Shown in pieces: positions 12,200 to 21,716 of a stretch of DNA of 64,000 nucleotides. Source of the DNA: Ornithodoros turicata (lineage: Eukaryota; Arthropoda; Arachnida; Ixodida; Argasidae); NCBI RefSeq assembly GCF_037126465.1, contig NC_088201.1:194440403-194504402 (forward strand), in the 5' to 3' direction. Every line of letters begins with the position of its first letter. The stretch's first letter is position 1. The notes under the pieces were generated by a model, which saw only the letters and a list, made by a program, of their open reading frames with translations, was not told the DNA's origin and did not search any database. A program made the position numbers and the translations under genes.

Positions 12200-14800
12200 C
12201 CAACAAAGAGGGTTTGACTCTCCGTGAAACTGTCAGTTGTCGTTCCTACTGCTCGTTCTTACCTTGTTCGCTTTTCGATACGATGGCTTTTTTCTATCGA
12301 TCTTCTATTCGCGATGAATCACACAAAAAGGGTTTCACTCTCCGTGGAAACTTTCAGTTGTGGTTCCTGCTGCTCGTTCTTACCCTGTTCACTTTTCGCA
12401 ACGTTCGCTTTTTGTATCGATCGTTTATTCGCGAAGAATGCAACAAAGAGGGTTTGACTCTCTGTGGAAACTTTCAGTTTTGGTTCCTGCTGCTCGTTCT
12501 TACCCTGTTCACTTTTCGCTACGATCGCTTTTTTCTATCGATCTTTTATTCGCGATGAATCCCACAAAGAGGGTTTCACTCTCTGTGGAAACTTTCAGTT
12601 GTGGTTCCTGCTGCTCGTTCTTACCCTGTTCACTTTTCGCTACGATCGCTTTTTTCTATCGATCTTTTATTTGCGATGAATCCAACAAAGAGAGTTTGGC
12701 TCGCCGTGGAATCTTTCAGTTGTGGTTCATGCTGCTCGTTCTTACCCTGTTCACTTTTCGCAACGATCGCTTTTTGTATCGATCGTTTATTCGCGACGAG
12801 TCCAACAAAGAGGGTTTGACTCTCCGTGGAAACTTTCAGTTGTGCCTCCTGCTGCTCCTTCTTATCCTGTTCACTTTTCACTACGATCGCATTTTTCTAT
12901 CGATCTTTTATTCGCGATGAATCCAACAAAGCGTGTTTGACTCTCGGTGGGAACTTTCAGTTGCGCTTCCTGCTGCTCGTTCTTACCCTGTTCACTTTTC
13001 GCTACGATCGCATTTTTCTATCGATCTTTTGTTCGCGATGAATCCAACAAAGAGTGTTTGACTCTCCATGGAAACTTTCAGTTGTGGTTCCTGCTGCTCG
13101 TTCTTACCCTGTTCACTTTTCGCAACGTTCGCTTTTTGTATCAATCGTTTATTCGCGAAGAATGCAACAAAGAGGGTTTGACTCTCTGTGGAAACTTTCA
13201 GTTGTGGTTCCTGCTGCTCGTTCTTACCCTGTTCACTTTTCGCTACGATCGCTTTTTTCTATCGATCTTTTATTCGCGATGAATCCCACAAAGAGGGTTT
13301 GACTTTCTGTGGAAACTTTCAGTTGTGGTTCCTGCTGCTCGTTCTTACCCTGTTCACTTTTCGCAACGATCGCTTTTCGTATCGATCGTTTATTCGCTAT
13401 GAGTCCAACAAAGAGGGTTTGACTCTCCGTGGAAACTTTCACTTGTTGTTCCTGCTGCTCGTTCTTACCCTGTTCACTTTTCGCAACGATCGGTTTTTGT
13501 ATCGATCGTTTATTCGCTATGAGTCCAACAAAGAGGGTTTGACTCTTCGTGGAAACTGTCAGTTGTCGTTCCTACTGCTCGTTCTTACCTTGTTCGCTTT
13601 TCGATACGATGGCTTTTTTCTATCGATCTTCTATTCGCGATGAATCACACAAAAAGGGTTTGACTCTCCGTGGAAACTTTCAGTTGTGGTTCCTGCTGCT
13701 CGTTCTTACCCTGTTCACTTTTCGCAACGTTCGCTTTTTGTATCGATCGTTTATTCGCGAAGAATGCAACAAAGAGGGTTTGACTCTCTGTGGAAACTTT
13801 CAGTTTTGGTTCCTGCTGCTCGTTCTTACCCTGTTCACTTTTCGTTACGATCGCTTTTTTCTATCGATCTTTTATTCGCGATGAATCCCACAAAGAGGGT
13901 TTCACTCTCTGTGGAAACTTTCAGTTGTGGTTCCTGCTGCTCGTTCTTACCCTGTTCACTTTTCGCTACGATCGCTTTTTTCTATCGACCTTTTATTTGC
14001 GATGAATCCAACAAAGAGAGTATGGCTCGCCGTGGAAACTTTCAGTTGTGGTTCATGCTGCTCGTTCTTACCCTGTTCACTTTTCGCAACGATCGCTTTT
14101 TGTATCGATCGTTTATTCGCGACGAGTCCAACAAAGAGGGTTTGACTCTCCGTGGAAACTTTCAGTTGTGCTTCCTGCTGCTCCTTCTTACCCTGTTCAC
14201 TTTTCACTACGATCGCATTTTTCTATCGATCTTTTATTCGCGATGAATCCAACAAAGCGTGTTTGACTCTCCGTGGAAACTTTCAGTTGTGCTTCCTGCT
14301 GCTCGTTCTTACCCTGTTCACTTTTCGCTACGATCGCATTTTTCTATCGATCTTTTGTTCGCGATGAATCCAACAAAGAGTGTTTGACTCTCCGTGGAAA
14401 CTTTCAGTTGTGATTCCTGCTGCTCGTTCTTACCCTGTTCACTTTTCGCTACGATCGCTTTTTTCTACCGATCTTTTATTCGCGGTGAATCCAACAAAGT
14501 GGGTTTGACTGTCCGTGGAAACTTTCAAATGTTGTTCCTGCTGCTCGTTCTTACCCTGGTCGCTTTTCGCTATGATCGCTTTTTCTATCGATCTTTTATT
14601 TGCGATGAATCCCGCAAAGAGGGTTTGACTTTCCGTGGAAACTTTCAGTTGTGGTTCCTGCTGCTCGTTCTTACCCTGTTCACTTTTAACTACGATCTCT
14701 TTTTTCTATCGATCTTTTAATCGCGATGAATGCAACAAAGAGGGTTTGACTCTCTGTGCAAACTTTCACTTGTGGTTCCTGCTGCTCGTTCTTACCCTGT
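12200..14800 (+). repeat. 1,326-bp higher-order satellite repeat, two copies
   Basis: The variant order around 12360-12940 recurs with a constant offset of 1,326 bp (about 11 monomers) around 13686-14266. Shared oddities are AAAAAGGGTTT with CTTCTATTCGCGATGAATCACAC, CAGTTTTGGTTCC, and the GCGACGAGTCC monomer. Confidence 0.8.
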
Positions 14801-16221
14801 TCACTTTTAGCTACGATCGCTTTTTTCTATTGATCTTTTATTCGCGATCAATCCAACAAAGAGGGTTTGACTCTCCGTGGAAACTTTCAGTTGTGGTTCC
14901 TGCTGCTCGTTCTTACCCTGTTCACTTTTCGCTACGATCGCTTTTTTCTATCGATCTTTTATTGGCAATGAATCCCACAAAGAGGGTTTGACTCTCCGCG
15001 GAAACTTTCAGTTGTCGTTCCTGCTGCTCGTTCTTACCCTGTTCACTTTTCGCAACGATCGCTTTTTGTATCGATTGTTTATTCGCTATGAGTCCAACAA
15101 AGAGGGTTTGACTCTCCGTGGAAACTTTCAGTTGTGGTTCCTGCTGCTCGTGCTTACCCTGTTCACTTTTCGCTACGATCGCTTTTTTCTATCGCTCTTT
15201 TATTCGCGATGAATCCCACAAAGAGGGTTTCACTCTCTGTGGAAGCTGTCAGTTGTCGTTCCTGCTGCTCGTTCTTACCTTGTTCACTTTTCGCTACGAT
15301 CGCTTTTTTCTATCGATCTTTTATTCGCGATGAATCCCACAAAGAGGGTTTGACTCTCTGTGGAAACATTCAGTTGCCGTTCCTGCTGCTCGTTCATACC
15401 CTGTTCACTTTTCGCTATGGTCGCTTTTTTCTATCGATCTTTTATTCGCGATGAATGCAACAAAGAGGGTTTGACTCTCTCTGGAAACACTCAGTTGTGG
15501 TTCCTGCTGCTCGTTCTTACCCTGTTCACTTTTGGCAACGATCGCTTTTTGTATCGATCGTTTATTCGCGATGAGTCCAACAAAGAGGGTTTGACTCTCC
15601 GTGGAAACTTTCAGTTGTGCTTCCTGCTGCTCCTTCTTACCCTGTTCACTTTTCACTACGATCGCATTTTTCTATCGATCTTTTATTCGCGATGAATCCA
15701 ACAAAGCGTGTTTGACTCTCCGTGGAAACTTTCAGTTGCGCTTCCTGCTGCTCGTTCTTACCCTGTTCACTTTTCGCTACGATCGCTTTTTTCTATCGAT
15801 CTTTTATTGGCGATGAATCCCACAAAGAGGGTTTGACTCTCCGTGGAAACTTTCAGTTGTGGTTCCTGCTGCTCGTTCTTACCCTGTTCACTTTTAGCTA
15901 CGATCTCTTTTTTCTATCGATCTTTTATTCGCGATGAATGCAACAAAGAGGGTTTGACTCTCTGTGGAAACTTTCACTTGTGGTTCCTGCTGCTCGGTCT
16001 TACCCTGTTCACTTTTCACTACGATCGCTTCTTTCTATCGATCTTTTATTCGCGATGAATCCCACAAAGAGGGTTTGACTCTCCGCGGAAACTTTCAGTT
16101 GTCGTTCCTGCTGCTCGTTCTTACCCTGTTCACTTTTCGCTACGATCGCTTTTTTCTATTGATCTTTTATTCGCGATGAATCCAACAAAGTGGCTTTGGC
16201 TCGCCGTGGAAACTTTCAGTT

Positions 16222-16227
16222 GTGGTT
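16222..16227. other. Left 6-bp target-site duplication GTGGTT
   Basis: GTGGTT immediately precedes the AGTAGTAAG terminus and is repeated directly after the opposite terminus at 29416-29421. Removing one copy plus the element restores an intact satellite monomer. Six-bp duplications are the hallmark of Polinton/Maverick integration. Confidence 0.97.
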
Positions 16228-16240
16228 AGTAGTAAGTACT

Positions 16241-16408
16241 GACCACGATTATCCGGAAACGCACATCTGGCCTGGACGCCATTAATTAGCAATTAGAGCT
16301 AATTGGGACCCCCCACATTAATCAGCACCCTCCAGGGAGCCATCACACTAATTGGGGAACGTCTATCTCGCGTCCAGACCAGTTGTGCGTTTCCCGATAA
16401 TCGTGGTC
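16241..16408. repeat. 39-bp imperfect inverted repeat at the Polinton tip (left)
   Basis: Arms 16241-16279 and 16370-16408 begin and end GACCACGATTAT / ATAATCGTGGTC and match with a few mismatches, separated by 90 bp. The same structure is in the right TIR near 29235-29402. It could be a terminal hairpin used in replication, or an old MITE carried inside the TIR. No duplication flanks it. Confidence 0.75.
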
Positions 16409-16767
16409 ATAAAAATAAAAAAAATAGGCAGAAAATAAAATAAAAAGATAGAAATAGAGTGGAGAGAAACAATTTATTCGAAAATCAACGATGCCGCGGC
16501 GAAGAAGCCGCTCCGCAACACCCGAGTGACCAGCGTCCGCCATGTTGGTAGTTTGCACCCAGCAGTTGCAGAGATCGACGACAGGTGGCCACTTAGTTGC
16601 AAGGCATCACACCAGATGGCGCCACCATCATAGCTCTAGACGAGAAAGACAGAACAAGATACTAGCGGCAGGTAAAAATGACAGCACTGCTAAGCAAGTC
16701 TAGGCATGCGAGAGAAAAGGTCTAACCGCTACTGCTAAACAGAAAACAGTACACATCGCGGGAAAAA

Positions 16768-17200
16768 GGCTTACGGGGGGACGATCGCTTAGGCCTAACC
16801 CCAACACTACGCAGCTAACACAAGGCGGGAACCACACATCGCTAAACATGCGAGAAAAGGCTTAACACGAGCGCGGTCACCGCTAAACACGGCAAACATA
16901 CGAGGAAAGAGGCTTACGGGGGGGCGCTCGCTTAGGCCTAACCCCAACACTACGCAGCTAACACAAGGCGGGAACCACACATCGCTAAACATGCGAGAAA
17001 AGGCTTAACACGAGCGCGGTCACCGCTAAACACGGCAAGCATACGAGGAAAGAGGCTTACGGGGACGATCGCTTAGGCCTAACCTCAACACTACACAGCT
17101 AACACAAGGCAGGAACCACACATCGCTAAACATGCGTCAACAGGCTTGGACACCGCAAAACAAGTCTAAACATGCGAGAAAAGGCTTAACACGAGCGCGG
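16768..17200. repeat. 142-bp tandem repeats in the left TIR
   Basis: GGCTTACGGGG recurs at 16768, 16911 and 17053, each followed by CGCTTAGGCCTAACC and CACATCGCTAAACATGCG. Three copies with small differences are mirrored in the right TIR at about 28400-28890. Confidence 0.85.
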
Positions 17201-17424
17201 TCACCGCTAAACACGGCAAACATACGAGAAAAGGAGCGCGTCAAATCACTCACCTTTTCCCCCGCGGCAACTTCCAGGCAGAAACTGAACGAGCGCGGAG
17301 AACACACACGTACGTCTGCTCTCTACGAGATCCAGCCAGAAAGTGAGCGAGCGCGCGGAGCGCACGTCCGTCTTCCGCGACGGTCCGAGAGAAACTGAGA
17401 GAGGCGACGCGCAGCGGCCGCTAT

Positions 17425-17612
17425 GGATGCGCGCGCGCCCTCTGCTCCACCCGTCCGCGCATGCGCGCGCGCGCGCGCTGCTAGCTCCCTCTGCGCCGGC
17501 CGCGGGTGTTTTCGGTTTCGGCTCTCTGCTGCGCGCGCGCGCGCTCCTAGCGGCGACGGGTGGCTTTTCAGTTTCGCTTTCATTCTCCGTTCTTTGCGCG
17601 CGCGCGCGTTTA
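17425..17612. repeat. Alternating (CG)n runs in the left TIR
   Basis: Several GCGCGCGCGCG runs (around 17430, 17463, 17530 and 17597) sit just outside the TATA box. The right TIR has matching runs at 28067-28215. They cause spurious Arg/Ala-rich frames in every register. Alternating purine-pyrimidine DNA of this kind can adopt Z-form. Confidence 0.8.
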
Positions 17613-17616
17613 TCTC

Positions 17617-17622
17617 TATAAA
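17617..17622 (+). promoter_or_regulatory. TATA box at the inner edge of the left TIR
   Basis: TATAAA about 59 bp upstream of the ATG at 17676, predicting initiation near 17647, right at the inner border of the inverted repeat. The mirror TATA box at 28053-28058 serves the opposite gene. Confidence 0.7.
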
Positions 17623-17675
17623 CGCAGCGCGCACCGCGCTCGCGTCATCATTCTGACCGATACGTGGAAAACGCC

Positions 17676-17951
17676 ATGTGTGGTTTATTCTCCTGTGTTT
17701 CTCGTCGTCGCAAGGAAAAGACAAAAAACGAAGAACTTCGCGAATTTATACGCGGCATCGTGGAGGAAGCCTTTCAAGTCCACCGTCTGGAATGGTTGCA
17801 AGCACGTCAAGAAATGTGTCAGGACAAGATGAAGACGCTCGACCGCATCTTAGCGGCGGACAGACTGGCGAAAAAGAAGTCCAACTTTAGCCTGGACAAT
17901 CTGTATTGGGAACGCAGTTCCGATGTAGAGGACGACGACGAGGATGTGTAA
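17676..17951 (+). CDS. Small acidic-tailed protein at the left TIR border, unknown function
   Basis: A 91-residue frame from the ATG at 17676. In-frame upstream codons would need a GTG start, so the ATG was chosen. The N-terminus is MCGLFSCVSRRRK, followed by a charged, probably helical or coiled-coil middle rich in E, R, L and Q, and an acidic tail (VEDDDEDV). It is the first gene after the TIR promoter, the position where early or regulatory genes would be expected. The stop TAA overlaps AATAAA (17951-17956), so its mRNA probably ends before the ATPase. I do not recognise a family. Confidence 0.6.
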   Translation: MCGLFSCVSRRRKEKTKNEELREFIRGIVEEAFQVHRLEWLQARQEMCQDKMKTLDRILAADRLAKKKSNFSLDNLYWERSSDVEDDDEDV

Positions 17952-17956
17952 ATAAA
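17951..17956 (+). terminator. Poly(A) signal AATAAA overlapping the stop of the 91-residue ORF
   Basis: AATAAA begins at the last base of the stop codon. It separates the TIR-driven small ORF from the capsid and integrase gene block. Confidence 0.5.
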
Positions 17957-17980
17957 AAGCGATGCATTTCTCTTCGAGTC

Positions 17981-17986
17981 TCAGTC
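17981..17986 (+). promoter_or_regulatory. Possible arthropod-type initiator before the ATPase
   Basis: TCAGTC matches the arthropod initiator consensus TCAKTY, 37 bp before the ATPase ATG and just after the upstream poly(A) signal. The same CTCTTCGAGTCTCAG could also be a splice acceptor for a leader exon. The sequence alone cannot decide. Confidence 0.3.
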
Positions 17987-18022
17987 TCTTCTTTCTCTTC
18001 GTGCAACGTGTACGCACGCAAC

Positions 18023-18658
18023 ATGTCTTCCCCCGAACCTTTTCGTTTCCGTCATCCCTTTCGCTGTATCTTAAGCGGCCCCTCCATGTGCGGCAAATCT
18101 ACGTTCGTTGCTAACGTGTTGAGGAACCTGAACGACGTGGTAGACAAGCCTCCGTCACAAATATTCTACGTGCAGAAATATGCTTCGCCGAGCATGCAGG
18201 ACGAATTCGGGGACTCCGTAAAATTTACCAAGGAGCTACCGCGAGAGTGGGACACGTCGCGCGCTACGCTGATCGTCGTCGACGATCACATGACCGACGC
18301 CGGTTCCTTGAAGGAGGTGACCGATCTTTTCATTCGGGGTTCTCACCATGCCAACGCGTCGATCTTCTTACTCGTTCAAAACATCTTTTTCGACAGTAGC
18401 CATTTTAGAACAATATCCTACAACGCCAGTTACGTCGTCCTGTGGCGCACCGTGCGCAGCGTGCACCAGATGGAACATTTCGGCCAACAGCTATTTGGCA
18501 GAAAAAGATTGGAGTATTTTCTGGACGCATATAAACAAGCGATGTCGTCGCCCCACGCATATTTACTCGTGGATCTTCACAACTACACGCACGAGGATCA
18601 CAGGTTGCGTAGCAATATCTTTCCGGGAGAACGTCAATATATCTACGCTCCGAAATGA
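18023..18658 (+). CDS. Polinton packaging ATPase (FtsK/A32-like)
   Basis: A 211-residue genome-packaging ATPase of the HerA/FtsK superfamily, expected to translocate DNA into the capsid. Walker A is GPSMCGKST at about residues 19-27 and Walker B is LIVVDD at about 86-91. These are followed by the family's QN.F...RTIS motif (LVQNIFFDSSHFRTIS) and a VVLWRTVR..HQ stretch. The length fits Polinton ATPases of about 200-260 residues. The ATG at 18023 was chosen because the frame upstream only adds a poorly composed leader. The stop overlaps the next start as ATGA (18655-18658). The frame is intact. Confidence 0.93.
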   Translation: MSSPEPFRFRHPFRCILSGPSMCGKSTFVANVLRNLNDVVDKPPSQIFYVQKYASPSMQDEFGDSVKFTKELPREWDTSRATLIVVDDHMTDAGSLKEVTDLFIRGSHHANASIFLLVQNIFFDSSHFRTISYNASYVVLWRTVRSVHQMEHFGQQLFGRKRLEYFLDAYKQAMSSPHAYLLVDLHNYTHEDHRLRSNIFPGERQYIYAPK

Positions 18659-18999
18659 ATCTCCGCCCTCACCTCACTTTACTCAAAGTACTCTCCACTC
18701 TACCCCCTCCACGCCGCCGCGACGTCTTGAGACGTTCGTCCTCGTCCGACATGAAACACCTCTCCGAAATTTGCCTCAATGTATTGAACGGAAAGGTGGC
18801 TCTAGCTCCAGATACGTTCGCGCGTTTGAAGAAGCACAAACGCTTTTTACGACGGCTCGCCTACAAAAAGATTCACAAGAATCCGCAGCGTTTGAAGCGC
18901 TATCTGTCTCAGCAGCGAGGACAGGGCGTTCTTTCGTCGGTGGTTCCTCTCCTGCTTTCCGCCGTGTTGAACCTTTTCGCCAATGGCCAAGAGAATTGA
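18655..18999 (+). CDS. Small basic Polinton protein, probable virion core or membrane-active protein
   Basis: 114 residues, very basic (RLKKHKRFLRRLAYKK). The C-terminal segment GVLSSVVPLLLSAVLNLF is hydrophobic and amphipathic. Polintons and adintoviruses commonly encode a similar protein next to the ATPase: Arg/Lys-rich, with a GG/GVL...LLG-type hydrophobic end. Roles in DNA condensation or membrane disruption are inferred, not shown. Its ATG overlaps the ATPase stop by 4 nt and its 3' end overlaps the next ORF by 17 nt. A second Met (codon 31, in SSSDMKHLSE) is a possible alternative start. Confidence 0.75.
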   Translation: MNLRPHLTLLKVLSTLPPPRRRDVLRRSSSSDMKHLSEICLNVLNGKVALAPDTFARLKKHKRFLRRLAYKKIHKNPQRLKRYLSQQRGQGVLSSVVPLLLSAVLNLFANGQEN

Positions 19000-19453
19000 A
19001 GTGACCACCTCCATCGGAAACATTCTTTCCTCGAAGGAGAGTGACGACGTCAAAGTGAAACTCATACTGCAAGCACTGTATCGCATACTCAAGCAGTACG
19101 GATTTGACCCCTACGACAATAAAAACAAGGCGTCCGACGCTACAAATGACTTTGACTATTCGCTCCTCTCTCCAGAGGTGGACGAAGAGGAAGCGGAAAG
19201 GGTCGTCTCGGAATTAAAGAAGGTTATTTCCTGGGATCGCGAGGGTTGTGTCTCCGTGTCGGGCAAGCCCATCAGACACTCCTCCGTTTACGAACTCGTC
19301 AATTATTTGTTGCAACGTAAAACGGGAAAGAAACCTTCCTGGTTCCCCAAAGTCTCGAAACTATTGCGTCTGATTTCTCTACCCAAATCTCGCGAGCCTC
19401 AGCAGCAGCAGCAGCAAGCCTCCATTGCGTGGACGACTTATGGAGGGATATGA
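18983..19453 (+). CDS. Conserved-looking Polinton protein of unknown function
   Basis: A 156-residue frame from ATGGCCAAG at 18983. The N-terminal half is helical and acidic. The middle contains ISWDREGCVSVSGKPIRHSS followed by VYELVNYLL, a pattern (W-x-x-x-G...G..I..S...LV) I recall from Polinton proteins encoded just upstream of integrase. A glutamine run (QQQQQQ) lies near the C-terminus. It overlaps the basic protein ORF by 17 nt and the integrase start by 14 nt. No enzymatic motif is visible. Function is unknown; it may be structural. Confidence 0.65.
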   Translation: MAKRIEVTTSIGNILSSKESDDVKVKLILQALYRILKQYGFDPYDNKNKASDATNDFDYSLLSPEVDEEEAERVVSELKKVISWDREGCVSVSGKPIRHSSVYELVNYLLQRKTGKKPSWFPKVSKLLRLISLPKSREPQQQQQQASIAWTTYGGI

Positions 19454-20439
19454 GAAACCAGAGGGTGGTTTGGGGGGTGTGGAACGCTATAGAAAAGCGC
19501 ATCACTTGAGCAAAAAGAAGGCTCTCGCCATTCTCAGAAAGCTGGATGCCTACACGCTCCACCATCCGGTCAGAAGAAAGTTTAATAGGAGACGCATCAT
19601 CGCGCTCAAGATCAACGACGTGTGGCAAATGGACCTTCATTCTCGTGGCAATCGATTCCCTCTCCCGCTTTCTGCGCACCCTCCCGCTAAAGACGAAGCG
19701 CCCCGCCGAAATGAAAAGGGCCATGATAAGACTTTTTCGGGGAGGTAACGTACCTACACGCATCTTTTGCGACAGAGGCGGGGAATTCTACAACAAGACC
19801 GTCAAGGAGTATCTCTCACGAAAGAAGGTACAGATGTATTCTACGTTCTCTCCAGTAATCAAAGCGTCGCAGGCAGAGCGCGTCATACGCACTTTACGCG
19901 ACAGAATATTCCGTTATTTTAGAGTAACGGGAAAATACCACTTCGTTTCCGCGCTTCCCAAGATCGTGCGCGACTACAACACCACCAAACACAGGACTTT
20001 GGGCATCAGCCCGTCCGAAGTCACGCCCGAAAACGAATTGGAGCTGTTCAATAAGATAAATGGGAAGCCCGTCGTACCCTCCGTGAAAAAGAAGCTCAAA
20101 CTGGGGGATAAAGTGAGGGTTCTACTTCACAGAAAAGGTTTTCATAAGAGCTCGGAAGGGAGTTGGTCGCCTCATATTTTCACCGTCTCCCGCCTGAGAG
20201 ACACCTCTCCTCCCGTCGTACACCTGGAAGATTACCGGGGTAAGGAAGTGGACGGATCTTTCTACCCGGAGGAGGTACTCGTCGTAACCCGAGACGCCAA
20301 TCAGCCTTGGCCAGTAACGAAAGTGCTGAGAAAGAAGCAACTGAACGGTCAGAGCTTCTCCTTGGTTCGCTGGTTCGGTTACGACAAAGAACACGACAGT
20401 TGGGTTCCGAGCAGCGACGTGCTCAAGATTGGGAAATGA
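19440..20439 (+). pseudogene. Polinton integrase with chromodomain, frameshifted
   Basis: A retrovirus-like DDE integrase that would insert the element and make the 6-bp duplication. The N-terminal part (19440 to about 19640) has the family's RKLDAYTLHHPVRRKF stretch and NDVWQMDL, which carries the first catalytic Asp. Near 19640 the frame changes by one. The next recognisable block, ILVAIDSLSRF, follows with no spacer, whereas relatives have roughly 10-16 residues between these motifs, so a small deletion with a frame change is likely. The rest is intact: FCDRGGEF (second Asp), then a Glu 35 residues on in SQAERVIRTL, YNTTKHRT, and a C-terminal chromodomain (about 20302-20430; WPVTKVLRKK, SLVRWFGYD, SWVPSSDVL). 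The ATG at 19440 overlaps the upstream ORF. The stop overlaps the penton start as ATGA. Confidence 0.9.
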
Positions 20440-21716
20440 TGTCTGACATCTACGTCCACCTGCTCTCGAACGCCAGCATGGATAAGTTTCCCTCGAATAA
20501 ACTCAACGCCTTCACGGTAGCTTTCGATAGTCCGCTTCAGCTCTCGAATCGGTATAAAGTCGGTCTGATGGATCTCAGCATAAGTAACGATTTTTTAAAT
20601 ATCGGCTACGAAAGGCAAGATGCGAAAATCGAGGTTTCTTTCGAGGACACGGTGGAAGCCGGCAGAACTTTTCGTGTCACCTCGGATCTCGAGAGGGATT
20701 TGGGAAAAGCCCTTTCGGAATTCGACGTTTCTTTCGCGTACAATAAATCGCGATACGACTTCGTCTTACCCGTGGACATGAAAGCCGTGGAATTCGACCC
20801 TCGGCTCGCGCAAGCGCTCGACGCCTCGCTAGCGTCCCGCGAAACAAGTCGTGCGGTGAAACCCCCCAAATTGAGCGAACGCGAAGCCACCTCCATCGTA
20901 TTGGAGCACGCCGCAGCCGCCGTCGCTTTCGGCGACGTCACTCTGAATTCGGAAACCACGTCCCTACGGAACACACTCAACAAGTATTTCCAGACGCACA
21001 AGCTGGACGCCTCGCTAGAATTCGCGGATAACGTGTACTCTCTGAAAACACCGAAAGGGTTGCACGTACCGGAACCCTTTGTCAAGCTGCTACATCTCAC
21101 ACCCGTCGAGGGACACGAAGAAGAAACGCTACGCGTCTCTCTCCCCATAGCGCGTCAATTTTCTTTCACGATCAAGACGAAAATTCCTCGATCTTTGCAA
21201 GTACATGTGCCTTCCGGCTATTATGCGACGCCGCAAGCACTTCTAAATGCGATTAATCAGCACGTAGGCGAACGCGCGCGCTTCAGCTTCGACGGAACCG
21301 AACAGAAATGTAAAATTCGGCTTTCCGAGGGCACCTCCACCCTAAGACTTTCCGAGTACCTGGCCGTGCTTTTGGGCTTCGAATCGCGTACCGTGTTCAT
21401 GGGGGATGAGGATGCCACGAGCTCCGTCGAGGTACTCCTGGAACCCCCGTTTCACAACATAATCGTGTACACGGATATCGTGGAACCCACGTACGTGGGG
21501 AGCGGGAAAAAACCGATATTAAAAATACTACCCTTTTATTACGAGAAAGACAAGCACGTCGTCACCTACACGTTAGATAACATCCAGTATTTTAACCTGT
21601 CTCAATTCGAAATTCCTTCAGTGACGATCGTTCTCGCGGACGAAACGGGAAGACGTTTGCCGTTGCGGTCCAAAGGCAGAACCAATCTAACGTTGCATTT
21701 CAAATATGTACCGTAA
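20436..21716 (+). CDS. Penton-like minor capsid protein
   Basis: 426 residues. It opens IYVHLLSNASMDKFPSNKLN...PLQLSNRYKVGLMDLS, the characteristic N-terminus of Polinton/adintovirus penton-type proteins. A C-terminal beta-rich region (about residues 240-426, e.g. VHVPSGYYATPQALLNAIN and LPLRSKGRTNLTLHFKY) fits the single jelly-roll. It should occupy capsid vertices with the hexon-type protein. Two adjacent ATGs (20436, 20439) are possible. The first overlaps the integrase stop as ATGA. The 3' end overlaps the next ORF by 11 nt. The frame is intact. Confidence 0.88.
   Translation: MMSDIYVHLLSNASMDKFPSNKLNAFTVAFDSPLQLSNRYKVGLMDLSISNDFLNIGYERQDAKIEVSFEDTVEAGRTFRVTSDLERDLGKALSEFDVSFAYNKSRYDFVLPVDMKAVEFDPRLAQALDASLASRETSRAVKPPKLSEREATSIVLEHAAAAVAFGDVTLNSETTSLRNTLNKYFQTHKLDASLEFADNVYSLKTPKGLHVPEPFVKLLHLTPVEGHEEETLRVSLPIARQFSFTIKTKIPRSLQVHVPSGYYATPQALLNAINQHVGERARFSFDGTEQKCKIRLSEGTSTLRLSEYLAVLLGFESRTVFMGDEDATSSVEVLLEPPFHNIIVYTDIVEPTYVGSGKKPILKILPFYYEKDKHVVTYTLDNIQYFNLSQFEIPSVTIVLADETGRRLPLRSKGRTNLTLHFKYVP

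Larger units (their letters stand above)
10151..16227 (+). repeat. 120/121-bp satellite array, block 2
   Basis: Same monomer and orientation as block 1. The first monomer here completes the one split at 8257. Variants diversify toward the right, with GCGTGTTTG, TTAGCTACGATC and TATTGGCAATG types. The last monomer is cut after CAGTTGTGGTT by the Polinton. No gene is supported. Confidence 0.97.
16228..17650 (+). repeat. Left terminal inverted repeat of the Polinton
   Basis: Reverse complement of 28025-29415, with matching extended to TCATCA at 17645-17650. I saw only scattered substitutions plus an extra stretch of about 35 bp around 17438-17470. From outside in it contains an AT-rich palindromic tip, an A-rich stretch, a GC-balanced segment around ATGGCGGACGC (minus strand near 16540), three 142-bp repeats, and (CG)n runs ending in a TATA box. 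Long frames in the (CG)n part are compositional and not annotated. Confidence 0.95.

Noticed and set aside
17323..17656. Arg/Ala-rich frames in the TIR (and the mirror set at 27779-28397)
   Set aside because: They follow (CG)n composition, appear in several frames at once and on both TIRs, and lack domain features.
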